A stretch of DNA of 6,637 nucleotides. Origin: Gallionellaceae bacterium (GTDB lineage Bacteria > Pseudomonadota > Gammaproteobacteria > Burkholderiales > Gallionellaceae). Both the position numbers and the translations under genes were made by a program. Every line of letters begins with the position of its first letter. Positions within the stretch are counted from its first letter, which is position 1. The DNA lies in assembly GCA_030646595.1 (NCBI GenBank), contig JAUSKS010000251.1:1-6637 (forward strand), given 5' to 3'. The notes under the pieces were generated by a model. That model was given only the letters and a program-made list of their open reading frames with translations. It ran no database searches and was not told where the DNA came from. Positions 1 through 6,035 of the stretch are shown here, one piece after another.

Positions 1-191
1 ATAATAGTTATCGTAGCGCCTTGCCATTGGATGGCGTGACCGGACATATTTTGTTAAAGGGCCATCAATTTCATCGTGAGGGACTGCCGGCCCAAATCAG
101 ACAAGGTCGTGCCCAGTTAAGCGTGACTGATTCTGTTCCACCAAAACCCGTTAACCCCTCCTTACCCAAAGTGACCGCACCGTCTCCATGA
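1..191 (+). CDS. lpoA: LpoA/LppC-type penicillin-binding protein activator, C-terminal end only (partial)
   Basis: Reading from base 3, an open frame of 62 codons runs to a TGA at 189-191; the gene begins outside the window. The residues LPLDGVTGHILL followed by a basic stretch and GLPAQIRQGR resemble the end of the LppC/LpoA family, where a G-x-TG-x-L strand is followed by an R-x(n)-W/A-x-x-x-x-G segment. LpoA is an outer-membrane lipoprotein that reaches through the periplasm to stimulate the peptidoglycan synthase PBP1A. After the family fold ends, about 27 residues form a proline- and serine-rich tail (PPKPVNPSLPKVTAPSP), presumably disordered. The stop overlaps the yraN start in an ATGA, and the following order yraN, SIS gene, BON lipoprotein matches the E. 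coli lpoA locus; this synteny is the strongest support. The lipobox and substrate-binding-protein-like domains cannot be seen here. Confidence 0.7.
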   Translation, partial: NSYRSALPLDGVTGHILLKGHQFHREGLPAQIRQGRAQLSVTDSVPPKPVNPSLPKVTAPSP

Positions 192-532
192 GCTCCAGTG
201 GTGTGCAAGCCGAACAGCTGGCCGCTCAATTCTTGCAACAACGGGGTCTCAAGCTGTTACAACAAAATTACCGTTGCCGTTACGGCGAAATTGATTTGAT
301 CATGCAAGACGCAGACACCGTGGTATTCGCCGAAGTGCGTCTGCGCAAGCACAGCGATTTTGGCGGTGCTGCGGCCAGCATCAATGCCACCAAACAAGGC
401 CGCTTGATTCGCGCCGCTCACCATTATTTGGCTGGCCTGGCGCACCTCCCGCCATGCCGTTTTGATGCTGTCTTATTGCAGGCTTTGGAGAGTAACAATA
501 TTGAATGGATCAGGGATGCTTTTAGCACCTGA
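188..532 (+). CDS. yraN: YraN family protein (UPF0102), predicted nuclease-fold
   Basis: The 114-residue product is the normal length for UPF0102. The N-terminal G5..E9..A helix, then GEIDLI (33-38), FAEVRLR (47-53), K69 and RFDAV (91-95) follow the family pattern, which resembles a PD-(D/E)xK nuclease core: E9, D36, E49 and the residue after EV. In this protein the usual EVK is EVR (R51), a change I recall in other family members, so the fold is probably intact but activity is unproven. The end, IEWIRDAF (105-112), is also typical. The ATG overlaps the upstream lpoA stop by four bases, so translation is likely coupled; no clear Shine-Dalgarno sequence precedes it. The molecular function of YraN is not established; its constant place next to lpoA and dolP suggests an envelope or DNA-repair link, which is inference only. 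Confidence 0.93.
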   Translation: MSSSGVQAEQLAAQFLQQRGLKLLQQNYRCRYGEIDLIMQDADTVVFAEVRLRKHSDFGGAAASINATKQGRLIRAAHHYLAGLAHLPPCRFDAVLLQALESNNIEWIRDAFST

Positions 533-542
533 TTTCAGGTAA

Positions 543-1165
<623 letters not shown>

Positions 1166-1166
<1 letters not shown>

Positions 1167-1732
1167 TGCGGCTTTTTCATGGCGTATTGTTGGCGGCTGT
1201 ACTCAGCACTTTGCAAGGTTGCTTTCCCATCGTAGCGGCGGGCTTGGGCGCGGGCGCATTAATGGGCTCGGATCGCCGCACAGCGGGAGCGATGGTAGAA
1301 GATGAACGCATTGAAGGCCGAGCCACCCTGCAAATAAACGCTCAGTATAAGGAAACAGTGCATGTCAATGTCATCAGCTACAACCGTGTGGTATTAATCA
1401 CCGGCGAAGTTACCAGCGAAGCGGACAAGGCTGGTGTGGAAAAAATAGTGACTGCCATACCCAACACAAAAGTCATCAACAATGAACTCCAGGTCGGAGC
1501 GCTTAGCGGCCTGTCTGCGCGCAGCAATGACAGCCTGATTACCAGCAATGTAAAGCTGCGTTTTATCAACAATAAAATATTCCAGCCTGACCATGTAAAA
1601 GTAATCACCGAAAGTAACTCGGTCTATCTGATGGGGTTGGTCTCGCACAAAGAAGCCGAAGCTGCCGCCGAGATCGCCAGCAATTCCAAAGGTGTACAAC
1701 GTGTAGTAACCGTATTCGAATACCTCGATTAA
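1166..1732 (+). CDS. dolP: Dual-BON-domain outer-membrane lipoprotein, DolP (YraP) type
   Basis: The 188-residue product starts with a short lipoprotein signal peptide ending in the lipobox LQGC, so C19 should be lipidated; the residue after it is F, not the inner-membrane retention signal D, which favours the outer membrane. The sequence DRRTAGAMVEDERIE (36-50) leads into a first BON domain (about 46-112), and a second BON domain spans about 122-188, with VYLMGLVSHKEAEAAAEIAS (153-172) being very DolP-like. In E. coli DolP binds anionic phospholipid at division sites and supports envelope integrity and the BAM machinery. The GTG start shares one base with the upstream TAG; GGGGGTGG at 1154-1161 may act as ribosome site. 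Length and gene order both match E. coli dolP. The next gene starts six bases after the stop, so it is likely cotranscribed. Confidence 0.93.
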
Positions 1733-1738
1733 ACCCCC

Positions 1739-2224
1739 ATGGCAGTCCCTTCGTTTGAGCAAAAAATTTGTCCCCCCGCTGATTTAAAATTACGCGTGGC
1801 TGCATTGCCGCGCCCGCTGGTATTCACCAATGGCTGTTTTGATGTATTGCACCGTGGCCATGTCACTTATCTGGCGCAAGCGCGCGCCTTGGGCGCGGCG
1901 CTGATAGTGGGCGTGAACAGTGATGCTTCAGTCAAACGTCTGGGCAAAGGTGATGATCGCCCGCTGAATAACCAGCAAGACCGCATGGCCGTACTGGCCG
2001 CACTGCAAGCAGTGGATATGGTGGTCATGTTTGATGAAGAAACGCCGCTGAATTTAATTCTCGCCTGCCGCCCGGATGTGCTGGTTAAAGGCGGTGACTG
2101 GAAACCGGAGGCCATCGTCGGCGCGCGTGAAGTGCAAGGCTGGGGAGGCACAGTACACAGCATCCCCTTCCTGCACCAGCGTTCTACCACGGCCTTGCTC
2201 AACAAAATACGCAATCATGCCTAG
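1739..2224 (+). CDS. rfaE2: D-glycero-beta-D-manno-heptose 1-phosphate adenylyltransferase (stand-alone RfaE domain II)
   Basis: This 161-residue cytidylyltransferase-like protein carries TNGCFDVLHRGHVTYL (30-45), which contains the nucleotide-binding HxGH motif as H38-R-G-H41, then VNSD (59-62), VKGGDW (116-121) and RSTT (148-151), the nucleotidyltransferase ending that is commonly ISTT. The enzyme transfers AMP from ATP to heptose 1-phosphate, giving the ADP-heptose used for the lipopolysaccharide inner core. In E. coli the same activity is the C-terminal half of the bifunctional HldE; here only that half is present, so a separate kinase (RfaE1/HldA) and the phosphatase GmhB should lie elsewhere. 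The gene follows the BON lipoprotein after six bases, and its last eight bases overlap the DUF971 gene. No Shine-Dalgarno sequence is evident before the ATG; coupling with the upstream stop is likely. Confidence 0.94.
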   Translation: MAVPSFEQKICPPADLKLRVAALPRPLVFTNGCFDVLHRGHVTYLAQARALGAALIVGVNSDASVKRLGKGDDRPLNNQQDRMAVLAALQAVDMVVMFDEETPLNLILACRPDVLVKGGDWKPEAIVGAREVQGWGGTVHSIPFLHQRSTTALLNKIRNHA

Positions 2225-2564
2225 CCCCACCGAGATTACCTTGCATCAGCAATCGAAGCTGCTGGAAATTGCCTTCGACGATGGCGCACGTTATCGTTTC
2301 CCTTACGAATTTTTGCGCGTCCATTCCCCTTCTGCTGAGGTGCGTGGACATGGGCCGGGGCAAGAAGTATTACAAATCGGCAAAAAAAATATCACACTGC
2401 TGGATGTGCAGCCATCGGGTAGCTATGCCATCAAATTAACTTTCGATGATGGTCATGATACCGGCCTCTACACCTGGGAATATTTGCATGGCTTGGGCAA
2501 ACATCAAGACACCTTGTGGCAGGATTATTTGCAAAAGTTGGAACAGGCGGGCCAGAGTCGCTAG
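2217..2564 (+). CDS. DUF971 protein (gamma-butyrobetaine hydroxylase N-terminal-like fold), function unknown
   Basis: From the ATG at 2217 the product is 115 residues, one DUF971 domain. [14 protein letters not shown] (33-46) and [21 protein letters not shown] (70-90) are the family signatures. The domain occurs alone in many proteobacteria and fused to other proteins, for example at the N-terminus of gamma-butyrobetaine hydroxylase, where it binds zinc through cysteines and a histidine. This copy contains no cysteine at all: SPSAEV fills the place of the CxC-type ligands, so it cannot bind zinc that way. The frame is open further upstream (to 2076), but that part lies inside rfaE2 and is not family-like, so ATG 2217, with an eight-base overlap, is preferred. 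It sits 16 bases before ubiE, and such a pairing hints at a link to quinone or iron-sulfur metabolism, which is inference. Confidence 0.88.
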   Translation: MPSPTEITLHQQSKLLEIAFDDGARYRFPYEFLRVHSPSAEVRGHGPGQEVLQIGKKNITLLDVQPSGSYAIKLTFDDGHDTGLYTWEYLHGLGKHQDTLWQDYLQKLEQAGQSR

Positions 2565-2568
2565 CCAT

Positions 2569-2574
2569 AAAGGA
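2569..2574 (+). promoter_or_regulatory. Ribosome binding site of ubiE
   Basis: AAAGGA lies six bases before the ATG at 2581. It is one of only two clear Shine-Dalgarno sites in the window and fixes the ubiE start, although the same frame stays open upstream into the DUF971 gene. Confidence 0.7.
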
Positions 2575-2580
2575 AACAAT

Positions 2581-3315
2581 ATGCCCAAGACCACCCATTT
2601 CGGATTCGAGACCGTAGACGAACAAGAAAAAGCCAAACGCGTTGCTGGTGTGTTTACTTCTGTCGCGGATAAATACGACGTGATGAATGACCTCATGTCA
2701 CTCGGCCTGCATCGTTTGTGGAAACGCTTTGCCGTCAGCATCAGCGGAGTGCGCGAAGGACAGCGTGTGCTGGACGTCGCCGGTGGCTCCGCAGATTTGT
2801 CGCGGCTGTTTCTGAAAAAGGTTGGCAACAGCGGCCAGGTTATCCTCACCGACATCAACAACGCCATGCTGCGCACAGGCCGCGACTGCCTGCTGGATGC
2901 AGGTATCGCCACACCCGTCACGCAATGCGATGCCGAACACCTACCCTTTCCCGATGATTATTTCGATTGCGTCAGCATCGCTTTCGGCCTGCGCAACGTC
3001 ACCCACAAAGACGCTGCGCTACGCGAGATGCATCGTGTACTCAAACCGGGCGGACGCTTGATCGTGCTGGAATTTTCCAAAGTCGCCAAACCGCTGGAAA
3101 AAATCTACGATGCCTACTCATTCAAGCTGCTGCCCAAAATCGGGCAACTTATCGCCAACGATGCAGATAGCTATCGCTATCTGGCCGAATCCATCCGCAT
3201 GCATCCGGGACAGGAAGAACTAAAAAGCATGATGGAACAAGCTGGGCTGGAGCGGGTTGAGTATTTTAATTTGACGGGTGGGGTGGTGGCGGTGCATCGG
3301 GGGTATAAGTTGTGA
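2581..3315 (+). CDS. ubiE: Ubiquinone/menaquinone biosynthesis C-methyltransferase UbiE
   Basis: The 244-residue product is full length for UbiE. It starts [21 protein letters not shown] (family motif 1-21), followed by [19 protein letters not shown] (24-42). [12 protein letters not shown] (63-74) is the S-adenosylmethionine-binding motif I, DINNAML (91-97) follows, and [25 protein letters not shown] (134-158) is the UbiE signature region; the C-terminus [12 protein letters not shown] is typical. The enzyme methylates the ring of demethylated benzoquinol (and demethylmenaquinol) intermediates using S-adenosylmethionine, in the cytoplasm at the membrane surface. Motif I reads GGSAD rather than the common GGTGD, a modest variation. 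Codon choice changes in the last 20-odd codons towards CGG, GGG, GTG and TTG. The stop overlaps the GTG of the HNH gene, which separates ubiE from the Tim44-ubiJ-ubiB genes that I would expect to follow it directly. Confidence 0.97.
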   Translation: MPKTTHFGFETVDEQEKAKRVAGVFTSVADKYDVMNDLMSLGLHRLWKRFAVSISGVREGQRVLDVAGGSADLSRLFLKKVGNSGQVILTDINNAMLRTGRDCLLDAGIATPVTQCDAEHLPFPDDYFDCVSIAFGLRNVTHKDAALREMHRVLKPGGRLIVLEFSKVAKPLEKIYDAYSFKLLPKIGQLIANDADSYRYLAESIRMHPGQEELKSMMEQAGLERVEYFNLTGGVVAVHRGYKL

Positions 3316-4289
3316 CACAAATGGGTAGGAAAGCAGACTGGGGGAAAATTTGCCCCTATTGCATAAGCAATCCCGCTGACACGGTGGATCACATCTTTCC
3401 GCAGTTTTTGGGTGGCAATAAAACTATATGGGCTTGCCAAAGTTGTAATTCACTGTTCGGGCATAGCTTTGAAGCGGCAGTGCATAGAGATACTACGCCG
3501 CTCGCGTCAATGCTCGCGCTATGCGGGCTACGTCTCTCACGACCTGCCGTGTGGAAAAAAGCGCTGGAGGATGAGGATGGATACCACTTAGATTTTGACG
3601 GCGGGCAGCGCTTGCTAAAGCCGAGCCAACCTATCGTCCAAAAAGATACACAAACGGGTAGTTTGCGCGTAACAGGCGACAAGAGGCGTGTCACCGCAAT
3701 TGCAAATGGGTTTCTGCGAAAATATCCGAGTGCTACCATTAAACACACCGATCTCACGAAGCAGGTACCCAGTCCGGATAACTTTACTCATGCACTGACA
3801 ATTGGGACAGAGATTAGGCGGTTAGCTGTAAAGATGTGTGTCGCGCTAATCAAGTATAGTTATCCTACCCTGGATGTCATTGATGACAGAGTTCGCGCAT
3901 TCTTGCTAGGTAATGCGGTAGCCGAAATCCCGGTACGGCTCGCCTACTACGACTATGCTGTGCTGCACGAGTTGAGAAAGCCGCTCAGCCACTGGGTATA
4001 CGTTGAAGGCTCGCGGCAAAAAGGTGCCTATGGCGTTGTTCAACTGTTTGGCTGTATTCAACTGTATGTAGTTCTAAATCGCAATTATGACACTCCAGCA
4101 TTTGCATTTTTTGCGAGCCTTGATCAGCCAGAGTGGAAAGAGCGATTTGAAGAGCCTGGACTTTTGAACCTGTGGGAAGCGGCAAAGATAATAACGACTG
4201 AGGAACAAACTCTTGGGGTTCGGGGGTGGTTCAATAGTTTAAATGCACAGGTAAAGGATGCGTTTGGGACGAACAAATATCTCTTCTGA
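3312..4289 (+). CDS. HNH endonuclease with N-terminal zinc-clamped HNH domain and unrecognised C-terminal region
   Basis: A 325-residue protein with a compact HNH domain at its N-terminus: CPYC (14-17) and CQSC (42-45) form a two-knuckle zinc clamp; D26-H27 in [11 protein letters not shown] is the catalytic DH pair, followed by N46 and H51 as candidates for the remaining HNH positions. The pattern resembles the HNH_5 type. Residues about 60-325 match nothing I recognise; they look globular, without signal peptide or clear membrane segment, with tryptophans near 215 and in the 275-310 region. No methyltransferase or specificity gene is adjacent, so this is not an ordinary restriction-modification pair; a solitary defence or mobile-element nuclease is possible. 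The GTG at 3312 overlaps the ubiE TGA by four bases; ATG at 3321 is an alternative start and would not affect the HNH domain. The frequent AGA/AGG codons suggest acquisition. Confidence 0.85.
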   Translation: MTQMGRKADWGKICPYCISNPADTVDHIFPQFLGGNKTIWACQSCNSLFGHSFEAAVHRDTTPLASMLALCGLRLSRPAVWKKALEDEDGYHLDFDGGQRLLKPSQPIVQKDTQTGSLRVTGDKRRVTAIANGFLRKYPSATIKHTDLTKQVPSPDNFTHALTIGTEIRRLAVKMCVALIKYSYPTLDVIDDRVRAFLLGNAVAEIPVRLAYYDYAVLHELRKPLSHWVYVEGSRQKGAYGVVQLFGCIQLYVVLNRNYDTPAFAFFASLDQPEWKERFEEPGLLNLWEAAKIITTEEQTLGVRGWFNSLNAQVKDAFGTNKYLF

Positions 4290-4533
4290 TACGCTACGGC
4301 TCTTCAGCCCCGCGGCTGCAGCAAACATCTGCGCGATTAGCCTGACGCCTCGTAATCGAGACGGATGCGTTCACCCCGCCTTGCATTGGTCATGCCTTGC
4401 CCCTGGCATTGCGGGACTCATCATTATTGTTATCCGCAGGGTGCGCTGTAATGAAAATAGGCTCTAATTCCATGTTCAAGCTGGGCTACACATTAGCCGT
4501 TTCTTTTTTTGCTCAAAGTGCTACCATTTACCC
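4290..4533 (+). other. Non-coding stretch between the HNH gene and the DUF433 antitoxin
   Basis: This is the longest gap in the window, 244 bases. I see no convincing gene. It holds three short complementary segments just after the HNH stop (GGCT 4298-4301, AGCC 4306-4309, GGCT 4314-4317) that could form alternative hairpins, a leader-like 28-codon frame (4451-4537), and a weak hairpin with a T-tract (4484-4510). It should contain the promoter of the toxin-antitoxin pair, but I find no confident -35/-10 pair. TTGTTA (4427-4432) with TAATGA (4449-4454) at a 16-base spacing is the best and is poor. Confidence 0.5.
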
Positions 4534-4537
4534 ATGA
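4451..4537 (+). other. Possible 28-codon leader frame overlapping the DUF433 start
   Basis: ATG at 4451, preceded nine bases upstream by AGGG (4438-4441), opens a 28-codon frame ending in a TGA at 4535-4537 that overlaps the DUF433 ATG as ATGA. The predicted peptide has a hydrophobic run (FKLGYTLAVSFFAQSA), like a signal peptide. The DUF433 gene has no ribosome site of its own, so coupled translation is conceivable. It could equally be chance or the remnant of a lost gene. Confidence 0.2.
4484..4510 (+). terminator. Weak candidate intrinsic terminator
   Basis: GGCTA (4484-4488) pairs perfectly with TAGCC (4494-4498) around a five-base loop, followed at once by a T-rich run to 4510 with seven consecutive T at its end. 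The stem is short for a strong terminator. It would end transcripts from the ubiE-HNH side before the antitoxin gene; because it lies inside the small leader frame it might also act as an attenuator. Confidence 0.35.
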
Positions 4538-4755
4538 TTGATTGGTCTTCCTGCCTCGATGTCGAGCGCGACCCTGATCGCGTAAGTGGTGCTTGGGTTT
4601 TCCGAGGCACACGCGTTCCTGTTGCCGCACTTTTCGAGAATCTCGAAGAAGATGCTTCTGTCCATCAGTTCATTGAGTGGTTCCCCGGCGTCTCCTTGTC
4701 TCAGGTTCGTCACGTCCTGGAACATGCGGCCAGATCTACTTTGCTGGCTGCATAA
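4534..4755 (+). CDS. DUF433 family antitoxin (VapB45-like)
   Basis: The 73-residue protein has the DUF433 pattern: FRGTRVPVAALFENL (23-37) and the closing FPGVSLSQVRHVL (50-62). Residues after about 24 should form the small helical, winged-helix-like DNA-binding unit. DUF433 proteins are commonly encoded directly before a PIN-like DUF5615 toxin; they bind the toxin and are expected to repress their own promoter. That arrangement is exact here, as the partner's start codon follows the stop with no gap. No Shine-Dalgarno sequence is visible before the ATG at 4534. Within the gene, TTCGAGA (4633-4639) and TCTCGAA (4641-4647) form a perfect 15-base inverted repeat over F34-E38. R67 uses the AGA codon seen in the rest of the insert. 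Antitoxin assignment follows from family and context, not from a test. Confidence 0.87.
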   Translation: MIDWSSCLDVERDPDRVSGAWVFRGTRVPVAALFENLEEDASVHQFIEWFPGVSLSQVRHVLEHAARSTLLAA

Positions 4756-5076
4756 GTGCGCGTTTTGTTTGACCAAGGAACGCCAGTTCCGCTACGGCAA
4801 ACTCTCACGGGTCACAGTGTCTCCACCGCTTATGAGCTGGGCTGGGCTACTTTGAAGAATGGTGAGTTATTGCGTTCTGCCGAGGAGCAGGGATTCGAGG
4901 TGCTTGTTACCACTGATACCAATCTTCGATACCAACAAAACCTTGCGGCCCGGCGAATTGCTGTCGTGGTTCTTTCTACAACCAGCTGGCCTCGCATTCG
5001 GGCTGTCGTAGAGCATGTCGCTTCCGCTGTAAATTCAGCATCTGCCGGCAGCTATGTCGAGGTTTCTGTCCCGTAA
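4756..5076 (+). CDS. DUF5615 PIN-like toxin (VapC45-like ribonuclease)
   Basis: The 106-residue product matches DUF5615: VLFDQGTPVPLRQ (3-15) with the first PIN aspartate D6, ELGWATLKNGELLRSAEEQGFEVLVTTD (27-54) with E37, E43 and D54 as further acidic site candidates, and NLRYQQNL (56-63), the family hallmark; IAVVVLSTTSWPRI (68-81) is the usual last core strand. PIN-fold toxins cleave RNA with a metal held by such acidic residues, which are present, so the toxin looks intact. Translation begins at GTG 4756, immediately after the DUF433 TAA, which implies tight coupling so that antitoxin and toxin are made together. No Shine-Dalgarno sequence is seen, which would keep toxin translation dependent on that of the antitoxin. 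The target RNA cannot be told from sequence. Confidence 0.88.
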   Translation: MRVLFDQGTPVPLRQTLTGHSVSTAYELGWATLKNGELLRSAEEQGFEVLVTTDTNLRYQQNLAARRIAVVVLSTTSWPRIRAVVEHVASAVNSASAGSYVEVSVP

Positions 5077-5145
5077 AACGGCTAACCTTAGGCTCAAACG
5101 AGGCTGCGCAAATATTCTTCTTGTACCGAATACGATTCCTGCCGA

Positions 5146-5154
5146 TGTTATACT
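5146..5154 (+). promoter_or_regulatory. Extended -10 promoter upstream of the Tim44-ubiJ-ubiB genes
   Basis: TGTTATACT is a TG-N-TATACT extended -10 element. No good -35 lies at 17 bases (CGAATA), but extended -10 promoters tolerate that. A start near 5161 would leave a leader of about 30 bases before the ATG at 5191. It would let the downstream ubi genes be transcribed independently of the insert. Confidence 0.45.
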
Positions 5155-5181
5155 TCACCCCTCCATTGTTTAACCCACCCT

Positions 5182-5187
5182 GAGGAA
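5182..5187 (+). promoter_or_regulatory. Ribosome binding site of the Tim44-domain gene
   Basis: GAGGAA, with its GAGG core five bases before ATG 5191, is a good Shine-Dalgarno match and confirms this start, which also gives a complete signal peptide. Confidence 0.7.
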
Positions 5188-5190
5188 TAC

Positions 5191-6033
5191 ATGAAACGAT
5201 TTTTAATGTTGTTGACGATTGCTTTAACCAGTTTGAGTTTGTTCGCCGTAACCGCAGAAGCCAAGCGTTTTGGCGGTGGCAGTAGCTTTGGCAAGCAGCG
5301 CAGCATGAGTCCGCAGCAAGCGCCCAAAGCACCTGCTGCTGCTCCCGCCGCTGGACAAGCTGCACCCGCTGCCCCGGCAGGTAATAGATGGCTAGGCCCC
5401 TTGGCTGGGCTTGCAATAGGGGCAGGGTTGGGTGCAATGTTTGCGGGTGGGCTGGGTGGCATGGGCGGTGCGATGGGCGGTATTCTGATGGCGCTGATGG
5501 CGGCAGGGGTGATCATGTTTCTGATCTCAAAATTCCGCAAGCACCCGCAAGCTGCCATGCAATATGCTGGTAGCGGCGCGCCCTATGGTCAGGCTGCGCC
5601 GCAGCACCAATATACCGGCGGTAGTACAACCGCACCTGATCCCCTGGCCACCGTTAATATCCCTGCCGATTTTCCGGAGGAGGCATATCTGCGCAGCGCC
5701 AAGACTTCCTTTATCCGCTTGCAAGCGGCCAATGATCGCAAAGATTTGAATGACATCCGCGAATACACCACGCCGGAAATATTCGCCGAGATTTCCATGC
5801 AGTTGCAAGAGCGTGGCAATGCACCACAAAAAACCGATGTGCTGACGCTGAATCCGATTTTGCTGCAAGTGGTGAACGAGGGCGACTATGCCATCGCCAG
5901 TGTGCGCATGAGCGGCCAGTTAAGCGAGAACAATGGCGCGCCGGAAAATGTGGATGAAATCTGGCATGTACAGAAAAATCTGCATGACGACAAAGCGGTC
6001 TGGTTGTTGTCCGGGATACAGCAAGTCGTATAA
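5191..6033 (+). CDS. Tim44-domain membrane protein
   Basis: The 280-residue protein has a Sec-type signal peptide (basic KR, hydrophobic 4-20, probable cleavage after AEA, residue 24) followed by the motif KRFGGGSSFGKQRSM (25-39) found in bacterial Tim44-like proteins. Residues 41-64 are a low-complexity Ala/Pro/Gln linker. A glycine-rich hydrophobic region (about 67-113) should cross or enter the membrane once or twice, ending at the basic KFRKH. The C-terminal part (about 155-280) is the Tim44-like domain, with WHVQKN..DDKAVWLLSGIQQ (258-278) as its end. Tim44 links the mitochondrial import motor to the membrane; the bacterial role is not established. Its place between ubiE and ubiJ-ubiB suggests a membrane or lipid function in quinone metabolism, which is inference. 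It has its own promoter and ribosome site, and ubiJ starts two bases after its stop. Confidence 0.9.
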   Translation: MKRFLMLLTIALTSLSLFAVTAEAKRFGGGSSFGKQRSMSPQQAPKAPAAAPAAGQAAPAAPAGNRWLGPLAGLAIGAGLGAMFAGGLGGMGGAMGGILMALMAAGVIMFLISKFRKHPQAAMQYAGSGAPYGQAAPQHQYTGGSTTAPDPLATVNIPADFPEEAYLRSAKTSFIRLQAANDRKDLNDIREYTTPEIFAEISMQLQERGNAPQKTDVLTLNPILLQVVNEGDYAIASVRMSGQLSENNGAPENVDEIWHVQKNLHDDKAVWLLSGIQQVV

Positions 6034-6035
6034 AT

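Larger units (their letters stand above)
3312..5110 (+). other. Accessory insert splitting the ubi operon (HNH nuclease plus toxin-antitoxin pair)
   Basis: Between ubiE and the Tim44-ubiJ-ubiB genes lie an HNH nuclease gene, a 244-base non-coding stretch and a DUF433/DUF5615 pair, none related to quinone synthesis. The HNH gene uses AGA or AGG for six of 19 arginines and ubiE for none of 16, suggesting a different origin. I found no transposase, integrase, attachment-site repeat or terminal inverted repeat, so the means of arrival is unknown. The left edge is taken as the HNH start; the right edge is approximate, somewhere between the DUF5615 stop (5076) and the promoter before the Tim44 gene. 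Confidence 0.55.

Noticed and set aside
2436..2921. Long minus-strand open frame of 161 codons opposite DUF971 and ubiE
   Set aside because: It lies wholly antisense to two clear genes and its residues are those expected from reading their codons backwards.
3276..3303. G-rich tract considered as a G-quadruplex
   Set aside because: Most G-runs are only two bases long, so at best a weak two-layer structure; the tract is explained by codons for GGVVAVHRG.
4298..4318. GGCT/AGCC/GGCT segments considered as a terminator after the HNH gene
   Set aside because: Stems are only four to five pairs and no T-run follows, so it is not a credible intrinsic terminator.
4258..4467. Open frame of 69 codons after and overlapping the HNH gene end
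   Set aside because: It starts inside the HNH gene, has no ribosome site, and its composition (rare Cys/Trp, no recognisable pattern) looks random.
5077..5100. GGCTAACCTTAGGC, considered as an integron attC-type core site
   Set aside because: It is an imperfect short palindrome; there is no partner site, no integrase and no attC-like pair flanking the toxin-antitoxin genes.
4976..5437. Minus-strand open frame across the DUF5615 end, promoter and Tim44 start
   Set aside because: It overlaps two well-supported genes on the other strand and shows no family pattern.
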